Origin: Rutpela maculata
Taxonomy: Eukaryota > Arthropoda > Insecta > Coleoptera > Cerambycidae
Reading direction: 5' to 3'
Length of the DNA stretch: 64,000 nucleotides
Assembly: GCA_936432065.2 (NCBI GenBank)
Contig: OW386285.2
Location: forward strand, 168,280,425 to 168,344,424
Position numbers and translations under genes: made by a program. Every line of letters begins with the position of its first letter. The stretch's first letter is position 1. Below the pieces are notes generated by a model, which was not told the DNA's origin, searched no databases, and worked only from the letters and a program-made list of their open reading frames with translations. This document shows, piece after piece, positions 45,778-56,272 of this stretch.

Positions 45778-46911
45778 TTTTTGTATTTTGGTACTATCTG
45801 TATAATTTACTTTTTGTTCTAATTGTTCGTATATTCTTTTGTAAGCCTCACATTTTCTATCATAAGCTGTATGCTCAAAATCAATATTTGGTATTTTTAA
45901 TGTCTCTGAGGCATATTTACAATTTATGCATCTTACTTCTTCGGATTTACATTCATTTGATCTGTGGTCGCCTGTACATTTTGGGCATATATCCTTTTCA
46001 CTTTTACAATCTTTTACCATGTGTCCGAATTTCCAACATTTATAGCATTGTACTATATTTATATGATCTACATATTTATATGCACGCCACCCAATATATA
46101 AGATTTCTTTTTTTCTTATTTGGTTATAAGTGAGTGGATCTATTTCCACAATTGCAATAGTTCTATTATTCTTTGTTTCATAGGTATTTAAAACTTTTAT
46201 AATCCGCTGAGGCCATGAAGTGGTAATAGAATTTTGTATAATAATTTTTTCAATTAGTTCTTCATGGTCTTCTAGAAGTTTTTTGTCCAAATTTATAATT
46301 CGAATTTTTGGGTTCTTTTTCTCTGGAATATTTACTTCATACTCTTCTCCTAATTGTTGTTGAATACTATTTGATATATTTCTAACGTCTTCATGTCTAT
46401 TGCAACTTATCGCCACACCACCATCTCTTACATATTTTACTCTAGCTACTCCAACCCCCAATGAACTTGGATCCACTTTTTCTTCAATAATCTGTTTTGT
46501 TTTGGAACTTTCTTGCGTTTTTTTTGGTTTTACCACTACTACCTCCGGTGTTGGTTTTTTTACTGCTTCGCTATACCCGATTTTGTTTTCATATTTTCTA
46601 GTGTTCTGTAGGTCCTCCATCTCTTTCTTCAACATCATACATAGTTCTTTGGCTGCTATGATAACGTCTTTATCTGCTATGCTTCTTTCTTTACTTTCAA
46701 TCAGTTGATCTTTGCATTCAATAATTTTATGAAACAATGAATACGTCTCATTTTTTTTACATTTCAAACAATAGAATCTCAACACACGACTATTCAGCTG
46801 AAGTACTTTTATCTCTGATGATGTTAGTTTTCCACATGCTTTACATATTGATTGATTACATCCATCACATTTAAATACATCTTTTATTTCTTTACATACA
46901 TCACATTCCAT
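45775..46911 (-). CDS. LINE ORF1: Gag-like RNA-binding protein
   Basis: 378 codons. The N-terminus has a cysteine-rich, PHD-like zinc fold (CDVC, CDGC, CKAC, then CLKC by residue 50). A charged coiled-coil-like stretch follows (about 60-110). Then comes an RRM-like region (GVGVARVKYVRDGGVAISC to YKYVDHINIVQ, about 150-290) and three zinc knuckles: CYKCWKFGHMVKDC, CPKCTGDHRSNEC, and CINCKYA with H and C further on. Such proteins coat LINE RNA in the ribonucleoprotein. It ends CAA AAA TAG CAA TTA; see the finding on readthrough. I chose the ATG at 46909-46911 because the PHD-like cysteines begin directly after it. Confidence 0.9.
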   Translation of the reverse strand: MECDVCKEIKDVFKCDGCNQSICKACGKLTSSEIKVLQLNSRVLRFYCLKCKKNETYSLFHKIIECKDQLIESKERSIADKDVIIAAKELCMMLKKEMEDLQNTRKYENKIGYSEAVKKPTPEVVVVKPKKTQESSKTKQIIEEKVDPSSLGVGVARVKYVRDGGVAISCNRHEDVRNISNSIQQQLGEEYEVNIPEKKNPKIRIINLDKKLLEDHEELIEKIIIQNSITTSWPQRIIKVLNTYETKNNRTIAIVEIDPLTYNQIRKKEILYIGWRAYKYVDHINIVQCYKCWKFGHMVKDCKSEKDICPKCTGDHRSNECKSEEVRCINCKYASETLKIPNIDFEHTAYDRKCEAYKRIYEQLEQKVNYTDSTKIQK

Positions 46912-48472
46912 TTTGAGGTTAGTTTTGAAAATAACATTTATTTCTGGAGATTTGTAAACTTATATTACTATTTTATTATTTCAGGTGAAAGTTTATATCC
47001 CAAATTTGGTTTAATGCACTATAAGTAGTTAATATCAGTTGTCAACTTCTAAAAAAAGAACAATTTAGCACTGTGCAAAACACTGAACATGTGGTAACAT
47101 AACCTCTTCATAACATGTGCTGCACTTAGTGATGGGCGATATATCACGAACTGTGATTTAATCACTGATAGTAAGAAATCACAGGTAACGACTGTTAGTA
47201 AAGTTGGCAGAAAAGCGTGACGTGATCACGACTTTCCGTATTTCGTTCCCTTGCCGTGGTCTAACCAAGACGATATTTCACGATATTTACTTTGAGTCGA
47301 TTATTGTTTGCGGCCGTATGTATTAACACGTAAAGCAAACGATCCCGTGCCTTATTAGCGTTATTAAATACGCATTTCCCACTATTTAGATATTTATATA
47401 AATAAATATCTTTGTCTTTTATTGACTGGCGATGTGATGTGGCGATTCGAGGCAGGGTCGTGATGGAACATTTTTGTTATAACACCAGAAGTATAACTAC
47501 TAAAAACCATGCGTAAAAATATTTTATATGATTAAATAGGTATACTAGCAATTTTATTGCAAATATTGAGCATTTACGTTTCGGCATGAAATATGAATAA
47601 AAATTTGGAATTCGACAATAAGCAAATGAAAACATTTTTAAAAAACATGCTTATAGGTGTATTATAAAACAACAAAAAAAATAACATTAAAAAATAAATA
47701 TACCATTTTAAATTAACAAAAATTCGTGTAAAATAAACATAAATATAAACAAGAAATTTATTGATGCTTCCGAAATGTTAATGTTTGTACTGTCGTGAGC
47801 AAAAAAAATAGGGCAACTATTTTTCTAATGTAAATCTGTCTCAATTTGCACACTTGCAATGAATTTTGACGAATAACTGACAATGTTCCAAAAATTACAG
47901 TTAGATGTACACAACTAGATTTTAGAAAAAATACGTTATATAAGACCTGTCCGATTTTTTGCGCACGACAGTACAACTTTACAAAAATATCCTATTATCA
48001 AGTTCCATTCAAAACCTAGTATGCTTTTGCTTTATTACCAATCCATACTGTAACACCCTGTACCTAGGTCGTGTATTTACAAATTAATTTCCTAAATTTA
48101 AAATAGAATTTACGTATTTTAGAATTTTCAAACAATGCAAATCAAAATTAAATATATCAAGATAACAATTAAATCGATTTCATGCATAATTTACTTATAT
48201 TCAGAAATATTATTTTCTTTATAATATTATGTTCAGTTTTAACAGGGTTTATTTCGACGCAAAAGTTGAGGTTCTCACAAACGTATCGGCTAAAAGAATG
48301 TGTTACATAAACAGAAAGATCATCAACGTAAACGATAGAAAGCCATATTCATTAAAGACTTAAGTTCTAAATTTCTTATTAATGTGTCATTTAGATAACA
48401 GAAGGGTTAGCCGAGCGTTAGGTGCATACGTGACAAATATTGCGTAGATCGCGAAGCTCGCTTGGTTTACTG

Positions 48473-50033
48473 CACTGAGGAAAAATATTTGTAGCCACAA
48501 CTAAAAAACTCATAACCACAGCAAATTTTCCTAATAAAATAGAGGACAGGACGGTAGGTTTGTTGTCGTAATTAAATTCAATTTGTTAGAAGTTCTTAGT
48601 AGTCATTACTAAATAATTTTAGTTAAAATCAACTAGTTGCACTTATCAAATATTATTAGTTACTGTAACAAATGAAAAATGTTATGACAACTACATTTTT
48701 TAATTGTGACTAAACATTTATTAAATGTTTTTGGTTACAATAATAAATGGTTTTGTTGTCACAAGAAATACAAAGTCTTGTCACAACTATATTTTTTAGT
48801 TGTGGCTAAAAAATATGGTAGGTGTGGTAACTAATTCACTTAGTTGCCACTATTAGTAAGAAATAGTAAAATAGAAGCATAAAAGTGCAGCGGCGGCCGG
48901 TGAAATTTGAGATCGTCATATCTCGATTACGAAACAAGGGACCCTTATTATATTTTAGGTAATGACTATTAGGGCCTCATAGCATTATAGTGATTTTATT
49001 TTTATTGAATTTGCGAAAAAATGGTACAAAAATGTGGCCGCCGTGCCGGTACCTGCCTATTTCAACTATGGTCCAATAAAATATTTGCAAGATATTTTTT
49101 ATAATTAAGAGACTAGAACAAGAACATATGTTTATTTATTGTATACATAATTTATACTTTTCTGAAAGTTATGCCATTTGCATTTTAATTTGGAATCAAC
49201 CCTTTATATTTCACAAATTTTAAAATCCTGATGTACTTAGTACTTTAGTACTTTAAAAAATCAACTTGTATAATAAATAATTACAGAAAAAAACGTGTTC
49301 TTGTATTATAACAGAATAACAGTCTCTTGATTGTAAAAAAAATTTTTGCAAATTTTCCACAGACCCTTCTATTGATTTGGTACCTAGGCCATTCTCATAT
49401 TTATTCGCAAATTTCAATAAAAGATTTTTCATTATAAATCGTTGTTATACGGGCCAGTCATCACGTAAAATATGGTGTGGGTCCCACGTTTTGTTATCAC
49501 GATATGAACATCTCAAATTTCACCACTCGACACTGAAAAGTAGAAAACTTCACACACAACACAAGAGAAACACGTCCTAACACTTCAACGAGCAAAGACA
49601 AAGTGACCGGGGAATGGCCGACTAGATCGAGATCGTAAAATATCGGAAGCAGCCGAGTATAAAGTTACAAACATTTATCATTACTGCAATTACTTATTTT
49701 GTTACAGCTAATAAAAATGCAGTTGTGTTTTAGTTATCACAAATGGCCAACTAGTTGTCACAAATCAAAGTAAATTAAATGTTTACTCTTAGTTGTTCCA
49801 AATAGAAATATTTTAACAGTAACAAGTTTGGGTTATTAAATAAAGAGAATAACACACTTACTTAATTGTGGCTACAATATTCTTATTTACTGCTACTAGA
49901 GGTGGAAAAATAGACTTTTTAGTAGTGGTAAATAGCAAGGCTGTGTTACTGCAACACAAATTACATGGAAATTTTTTTATGGTAACTAAGAAAATTCCAA
50001 CTAACATTTTTAGTTGAAGGGATTTTCTCAGTG
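48473..50033. mobile_element. CACTG-ended element, second copy, 2-bp TG duplication
   Basis: It starts CACTGAGGAAAAAT and ends ATTTTCTCAGTG. TG flanks both sides (48471-48472, 50034-50035). The interior is packed with variants of TTAGTTGTNNC and its inverse (for example ACTAGTTGCAC, AGTTGTCACAAA, TAGTTGTGGCTA), typical of subterminal repeats that bind a transposase. It holds the MITE 48888-49535 and no transposase gene. Confidence 0.7.
48888..49535. mobile_element. hAT-type MITE related to 39988
   Basis: It starts CAGCGGCGGCCGGTGAAATT and ends AATTTCACCACTCGACACTG. The arms share GGTGAAATTTGAGAT and GGGACCC-type blocks. The left flank AAAAGTG and right flank AAAAGTAG fit an 8-bp duplication with one base lost on the left. 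The termini match the MITE at 39988-40611 with several changes. Confidence 0.75.
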
Positions 50034-50084
50034 TGTCCTTCTCACCCTTTCAGTTTGAGAATTTTTGTCTCTATTTTAAAATCC

Positions 50085-50092
50085 TATATAAG
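50085..50092 (+). promoter_or_regulatory. TATA box upstream of a GC-rich leader
   Basis: TATATAAG followed by CGCGGTTCC. It lies at the left edge of an abruptly GC-richer stretch ending at 50640 and on the correct side for the ATG at 50575. Not tested beyond position and context. Confidence 0.5.
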
Positions 50093-50189
50093 CGCGGTTC
50101 CGGGGAAAGAAATTTGTCTTTTATTGACCTGCTCTTCGAGAGTACACTTGCTGGCAGTATTAATTACTCCGGTACCTGCTTTTGTTTGA

Positions 50190-50344
50190 GTTCAGCTGTG
50201 CGGCCACCCCCAAAGGTGGTACGTAGTGCGACCATCGTCAGATGGTACGTAGTGCGGGCTATCCGTGGATAGTTTCGTAGTGCGAGTCATCCTATATGAT
50301 TTCGTATTTATACAGATTTTCTTAGGAATCTGTGAAAGCTGAAC
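50190..50344 (+). ncRNA. Candidate structured RNA: tandem hairpins with a constant linker
   Basis: The decamer (A/T)CGTAGTGCG occurs at 50221, 50247 and 50275, with a partial fourth copy at 50302. Between copies the sequence differs but stays self-complementary: CCACC/GGTGG before the first, ACCATC/GATGGT, CTATCC/GGATAG and AGTCAT/ATGATT. GTTCAGCT (50190-50197) pairs exactly with AGCTGAAC (50337-50344), closing the set, and CAGATT/AATCTG adds a hairpin near 50313-50332. Changed but complementary stems around a fixed linker argue for RNA structure. Function unknown; it would sit in the 5' leader of the transcript from the TATA box. Confidence 0.5.
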
Positions 50345-50574
50345 GACGAAGCAGGGACCGTTGAAATAAAAAAGGTTTACTGGCTTTTTCAATCTCCGCA
50401 CAGAACGACGAGTGTTTTGAGTGGGTAATTCATTGTCTGTCCGAGTGTAACCCTCTGGGGTTGCTCTTGGCTAGACCGTGAGGTGCCTACCGTGGATCAC
50501 TCGCCCGTCCTACGGGAGAAGGCAAATGTTAGTTAACTTCGTTAGCACTGTGTACTTTCAAGTTCGCTCTTAAG

Positions 50575-50640
50575 ATGGGCGACGCACACGACGCCGACGC
50601 TACTATGGGAGCTGGGGGAGATTTAACTGGAGACCTCACA
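50575..50640 (+). CDS. Possible first coding exon in inner hAT
   Basis: ATG in a reasonable context (AAGATGG) opens 22 codons, MGDAHDADATMGAGG then DLTGDLT, ending exactly at a GT (50641). GC content is high up to that base and drops sharply afterwards, as at an exon-intron border, though the donor GTATAT is weak. Preceded by a GC-rich leader and TATA box. It could be exon 1 of the hAT transposase, a captured host exon, or the start of another element. I do not recognise the peptide. Confidence 0.35.
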
Positions 50641-52780
50641 GTATATCAAACAATAAGTATAAAAAATTATTTAATCATATGCGAGACGTTGTCATTTTTG
50701 GTTTGTCCATTAACTTTAATATGAAATTAAACTCGAATTTTTATTTTTATAAATTTACTAAATTTAACTTAATGACAACGTTAATCGTTTTTTTCTTCTC
50801 CTAATTAAAATTTACGACTCTATAATCTGCGAAGTCAACTCAAAAGTAATTTGCGTTTAGATTTTCATTGTGGTACTTTGATAATAGTTTATTTATTGAA
50901 AAGTATGCATTTTCAGTATGCAAATTAATTAACTCACAATTGTGATTTGCAACTATTTTAGTAGTTTAATTAATGGAAAGTTTCGTTGGGTTTTTAAAAT
51001 GTTATTACAACGATTGTTGTTTAATACTCCGCTCAGCTATGTAAATAATATTTAGTACAGTCGCGAATGGTCTATTGCAGATTTTGCAATTATTAGTCTT
51101 CAGCGTTTGCATTTAAGAATTCTTAATTGCCATCTCTGCATTTATACCTCATCAAATTATCATTTACATATGATAAGATTTGAACACAGCTCTTTTTTTT
51201 ATCAGTTTTAATTTCGAAGATTTTCGAAAGGCAAGCACAAGATTTTGTTGGTTGTCACTTCATCTAGATCCAAATAACAACGATACAACGAAATGGGACC
51301 AATTGGTCTCGGCCAAGTGCAATTGTAACTAGCCACAACAACAACACTACGCTTCGAAACGACAGTTGTCGTGGCAATTTGATAAGATTTTGTTGATTGC
51401 CTTTTTACCATCATATCATGACTGGGAAGTTTCCCGAGCTGTGTCAAATTTTACGTATGACGACGACCATTATAAATACTTCAGGAAAATGACTATTGTC
51501 ATTGTAAACAATTTATTTTATTGTTTGCATAGCTGATCTGATTATTCGACGGATTAATGTGACAATTGTCCCAACGAATGCTTTCCTTCTTTTTATGTAA
51601 ACTGTGGCAATTGCCCCAACAATTATATAGTACAATGTTTCAAATGACTATGACAGTTGTCTAAAATAAACGTATTAAAACGTTTTCTGTGTTTTCCTTC
51701 AATATTCTACTTTTCAGGAATAAGTGAGATTTTAAATAAAAATATAATTCTTTAGACAAAATAAATCAATTACAAATGCAATTTGTAATTACAGTGAAAT
51801 CAGTATTAAATAAAGTACAGTCAAATAAAACAGTACCAAGGTAAAATCATCGAATAACTGAGTGTTGCCAAAATTAATAAATAAATTTGATCAGTAAATA
51901 GAAACAAGTAATATCAAACTTTATAAAAAGAATCTATGGTTAAACAAAAATACAATCACAACGTAAATTTGGGTCCTACTTTTTTAAAAATCTAGACGAT
52001 CACGTAAATGGCCAACTTTGTATATTTTTCTGTCTCACTCAAAAGAGAGAGATAAATATACGACTGGGGTATGGGGAGTTTCAATACATCAGAGGTTATT
52101 TGGATAAACAAATCATAACATATATTATACATATTATGCATATCTGCGACAGCACAGATTACCAAAAGTAGCTAATTCACCATTCACTGTCTGTCGGCGC
52201 TTATTTATGGATAGGGAACAATTAACAATTTCTCTCGTACGTCGTATTATGAAAGTCGTGATCACATCACGCTTTAAATTCACTGATATAAGAAAATCAC
52301 AGTAACGATTTACGTTGTGATTGAAAAATCACGATATCGCTCATCACTAGCTGCACTACTTACTTCTAAAGATATTTACTGCATTAGGTAAGTCTATAGT
52401 ACACTTGCAGCTTTATTTAAATATTATAGTAGTTTTAGTAGCTAAATTTCATAAATCATTCGAGGATTCATTTTCACCGGATAGATATATATCTAACTTA
52501 AAATTATATAAATCGTTTTTCTATTGTTCATTGTAATTAAATGTATCTGCGTTTTATTTATAATGAATTATCTTTCATTTTAAATTAAAAGTTTAACAGT
52601 AATTTATACTTTTATATTGGATAGTGTATATAGCTTATAATCATTTTTTTGAACTTTCAAACAATTCGGGGGAAGCCGCAAAACAAAATTCGAATCTTCA
52701 TTTTATTTTTATAGCGATCTAATGAAAATGTAGAGCCTTAAATAATTCATAGTAAAACTACTAATAGTATTTAAATTATG

Positions 52781-53571
52781 TACAGGATGGTCGCGCGAAA
52801 AGTTAGAACCTCATTTAACTTTGTTATTTTTGGAGTTACATAAAAAAATGAAAAAATATGGGAACATGTATTTTCCAAAAATCATTTCAGAAAAACAATT
52901 CAACGATGCATTTCGGAGATTTGAATTTTACTTTGGTTTTTTAGATGGAACACACCGTATATTTTTACACCATCTGAAAGGCCATAAAAAAAGCCTTTTA
53001 ATGATTATAAAACATAGTATTTTTCTTAAAAACTATACTAGATATTATATTAAAATTTTATATTTTGTTACCATTAAGTCACGGCTGACTCTGTTAACTA
53101 GAGTCGGCCGTGATTAAGTCATGGTAGTCCGAAAAATATATATATATCAATCATTGAAATTCCCCATTTTATTTAAAACATAGTGAAATTAGTTACCAAC
53201 AAATATTTTGACATGACTAACGTATTGTTTACTTTAAATTACATACTTTTGTTTTTCACCGGTAATTTATTGATAAATTGTAAAATGGTAAATTAGACAA
53301 TTTTTTTCAAGATAAATACCATATTTTATATACTATTAAAAAGCTTTTTTATGGCATTTCAAATGGTGTAAAATATATGGGGTGTTCCATTTAAAAATAA
53401 AAAACAAAAAGTAAAGTTCATATCAAGGAAATGCGTCTTTCAATTGTTTTTATGAAATGATTTTTGGAAAATACGTGTGATTTTCTATAACTTTTATTTT
53501 TGAACTTTTTTACGTAACTTCAAAAATAATGAAGTTAAATGAGGTTCTAATGTTCGCAAGGCCACCCTGTA
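52781..53571. mobile_element. TA-flanked palindromic MITE (CAGGGTGG ends)
   Basis: The left end CAGGATGGTCGCGCGAAAAG and the right end, CAGGGTGGCCTTGCGAACAT in reverse complement, lie inside TA flanks (52781-52782, 53570-53571). The arms pair through AGAACCTCATTTAACT, TGGAACACACC-like and GGCATTTCAAATGGTGTAAA blocks. Probably Tc1/mariner-type and non-autonomous. A 31-bp insertion sits near its centre. Confidence 0.8.
53082..53112. mobile_element. 31-bp palindromic micro-insertion with 9-bp direct repeats
   Basis: CGGCTGACTCT...AGAGTCGGCCG lies between two ATTAAGTCA copies (53073-53081, 53113-53121). It looks like two fused transposon ends with a target duplication. Confidence 0.5.
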
Positions 53572-53935
53572 CTTGCCATAAATGTACTATTTACCTACCA
53601 CAGTAAGTATATTTATCTGTAGTAGTATTTCAGGTTACTTCCTGCAATTAAACTGTTTAATAGGTACACAAAATAAAGTTACCTACAGTAATTAAAAGGA
53701 GTTTTTGTCACTAATATACTATTTATTTACGATAGAAAACAAATTTCACCTGCCATGTTTGATTTGTGACAAATAAACAGGATCAACAACTCCATTTTGC
53801 CTAGTACAATTAAAGTGTTCTCTTGTCCCAAATAGTACACAACTTTTTAACTGTTACAATTAAATTTTTATTTACCATTATTAAATTTTTCCCTCAGTGT
53901 AGTGTTGCATATATTCTTTCAATGTTTTAATTTAG

Positions 53936-54016
53936 CTACTTAAGAGGGCTAAGGAGGTCCGCCATATTGCCGAAATACTGGGTATAGAATTACGCTCCTT
54001 AGAAGGCATTAATTAA
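53936..54016 (+). pseudogene. Coding-like remnant in outer hAT
   Basis: After a TTTAATTTAG acceptor-like sequence the frame reads LLKRAKEVRHIAEILG, then GIELRSLEGIN and stop. It is locally GC-richer and reads like protein sequence. It might be a single exon ending at GTATAG (53981) or a remnant of the hAT transposase. Not recognised. Confidence 0.3.
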
Positions 54017-54352
54017 AAAAGTATGAATGGGGATCTGTCTATAATAATGTTTTGTATTCCGGAAACTCAGTGAAATTGTTATAAAACCGTTAATAAAGAA
54101 AAAAAAAATCATAATTTGATTTACCGAGAAAAATACGGAGTTAGCGAAATTCTTTGGTCGAATACCAAAACTTTTTCTAAATACAGCATTTAAAAATAAT
54201 CAATATTAAAAGCCCAAATCTATACCCCGATGTTTTGGAATTTCTACTCTGGTATGTAGCGGCATCTGCGGCCCGATTTCTTAACTAAAACAGTTTGGCA
54301 ACATTGTTGATGACCTATAAGCCTAATAAATAAAAATGTAAATAAATTGTTA

Positions 54353-54436
54353 AAATCTCGAAAGCAAGCGCTCGAAAGACAAAGACAGGAGCTCTTAGCT
54401 GAGAAAGATGGAGCGAAATTTTCCTTAAAACAATAG
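54353..54436 (+). pseudogene. Coiled-coil-like coding remnant in outer hAT
   Basis: 27 codons, KSRKQALERQRQELLAEKDG, then AKFSLKQ and stop. Strong helix and coiled-coil character with acidic/basic spacing, of the kind found at the C-terminus of MADF/Myb-like proteins. It lies 340 bp downstream of the remnant at 53936. Parent unknown. Confidence 0.3.
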
Positions 54437-54901
54437 ACGGTTAAAATTTTAAATTATTTTATAGTTCTGACTTTTTGAGTGCTCAATATATTTCAGTTTA
54501 TTCGAGGTTGTTTAGTTTGAACTCATGTTTCTAGGAAGTGTATTATAACTTGGTGTAATGTGAAAAAACATTTTTTATTTATATATTTATTGTGGTGTAC
54601 CTACTTGTTATAAATTTTTGTGATAAGACACTCGACTTTGTGTTTGTTAAATTTTAAAGGAAGAAAGGCAGGTTTAATGCCTATAGATAATACTTTTTAG
54701 CTATAATCCAGCATGTTATTTAATATTGCCTTTAAGAAAAAATTGCAAATTTTGAACAAAATATTGTACAATATATGGGTTATAGAAGAAAAGCAACAAA
54801 ATTTAAAATTTTGAAGGTACGCTATAAGAAAAAATCGAAAACTTCCATTTTGAGGTAAATTATACTAAGTAACAGAGTTTAACATATATTGCATCCCATA
54901 T

Positions 54902-55004
54902 AAACCCTACAAACACAAGAGATCGGCCCACCACTGGGCCAGAAATGAAACTTCTGGCCCTGTGATGGCCCACTGGAGGACCGACCTTTTGTGTTTGTAG
55001 GGTA
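54902..55004. repeat. Approximately 103-bp foldback
   Basis: CCCTACAAACACAAGAGATC and GGCCCACCACTGGGCCAGAA are inverted immediately downstream, with a loop of about seven bases. A tight hairpin with bulges and a GC-richer stem than its surroundings. Confidence 0.7.
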
Positions 55005-56272
55005 GTTAAGAAAAAATAAATGAAGAGAAGTTTGGAGTGAGCGCGAATTTTTGTATTGCCGTACCTACCTTTTATTATTTTTTTTCCATTGCATGGGTGC
55101 AGATGCAATTAAGGGGATATTACTTTTGTTTAATAAGTCTTTGAAAAAGAAGCGAAATGAAAACAAAGGAAAACAAATGATCAGTTTTTCCTCAACAAAA
55201 ACAGTCATTTTGGTACGTGTACCTATTTTACTCATATTGAATATGCATATAGAGGCTACCCGATTAGAAACCCCGATAGAAGGCATGAGAACCTAAACTT
55301 TCTTATTATCACAATAAGGTACCTAATTAAGTAAATAGTTAATAATTATTATCTTAGAGTTATTTATTTATTTATTTTGGAAATGTCTTCATTTAAAATA
55401 ATATTTGTTTTATTTACTTATGGACGTGTAGAAATATTTTCATTTTATTTATTTTAGTTTACGAAAATCATATTTATTTTTCTTCTATTATTTAGAGGTA
55501 TTTTTTTAAAGTTTATGTATTTGTTTATTATCCACTTATTTTATAAGGTTTTTGCTTTGAAACTTTGTTTTCTTCAAAAATATCGAATGAGGTGCGCTTA
55601 AGAGCTCAGTTCACGACTGGCAACCCCGTTTCTACAGGAAGCCCTTACTAAAATATAGCTCTAAGTTTCAAGCCAACAAATCATTATTCATCTATATTCT
55701 GGTTGCTTAAAAACTCCTCTTTAGTGAGTTTAATTCCCAAACTTGTGTTTTTATAATGTTCTTTAAATCGATGAATAAATTATGTAAATTTTGTACATAG
55801 AAAATAAAGAAATATCATTTTGTTGATGGTTACTTATTTTATTTCAGAAAAAAAATCATTATGAAAGAAAACCAAAAGACTTTACTTACAAAAAATTCTT
55901 TACTTTGCTACTGGTTTCGTGAACAAAATTTTGCTTCACATGCTCGGGCAAGAAGAATTTTTCAATAAAATTGACAAGGTTTGTCAAGAAAAACATTGTA
56001 CAACAACATAGTATAATTGGAAATTTGTAGTCTACTTATATAAGATGTACTTAATAAAGTACTATAACAGTATTTTAAACAAGTTCCGAAAACCAATCTT
56101 TTCACACGAGTGACAGTTTGGTGGAAAGAGCCGAAGGCGAGATCCACAAGTCCAGTGAGTGTGAAAAGATGTTTTCAAATGTGTTGTTCACAATATTTTT
56201 TCTACGACTGCAAGAAAAACAAACAATTCCATAAGTAAACAGGTATTATTTATTTAACAAAACACTAAAAAT

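Larger units (their letters stand above)
42780..47100 (-). mobile_element. Two-ORF non-LTR retrotransposon (Jockey/CR1-like)
   Basis: Minus-strand LINE with a 5' region, ORF1 (46911-45775), ORF2 (45756-42967), a 3'UTR of about 190 bp and a short TTA-rich tail (42781-42800). Both ORFs are open over their full length, so this is the most intact autonomous-type element in the window. The 5' limit is uncertain; the inner hAT inserts at 47127. No RNase H domain was seen. Confidence 0.85.
47127..52349. mobile_element. Inner hAT-type element, duplication GCTGCACT
   Basis: It starts TAGTGATGGGCGATATATCA and ends ATATCGCTCATCACTA. A perfect 8-bp duplication GCTGCACT occupies 47119-47126 and 52350-52357. 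Terminal homology extends about 130 bp, through AAGAAAATCACAGTAACGA-like and GTGATCACGACTTTC blocks. The TAGTGATGGGC end is a well-known hAT type. At 5.2 kb it includes a 1.56-kb CACTG insertion. No transposase frame remains intact, but a promoter-like GC-rich stretch and possible first exon lie at 50085-50640. Confidence 0.9.
42364..53899. mobile_element. CACTG-ended element nested in the outer hAT
   Basis: It starts CACTGAGAAAAAT and ends ATTTTTCCCTCAGTG, flanked by TA on both sides (42362-42363, 53900-53901). Subterminal DNA on both sides is studded with words such as GTAACAACTACT and TTTGTGACAAA. A sister copy at 48473-50033 has the same ends and a 2-bp TG flank. CACTG termini, short duplications and subterminal repeats suggest the CACTA/Mirage/Chapaev group, but with no transposase this is inference. 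Confidence 0.65.

Noticed and set aside
47127..52349. Intact hAT transposase gene
   Set aside because: No frame with the hAT dimerisation (C-terminal) motif or RNase-H-like core was found on either strand; only terminal repeats and a possible first exon remain.
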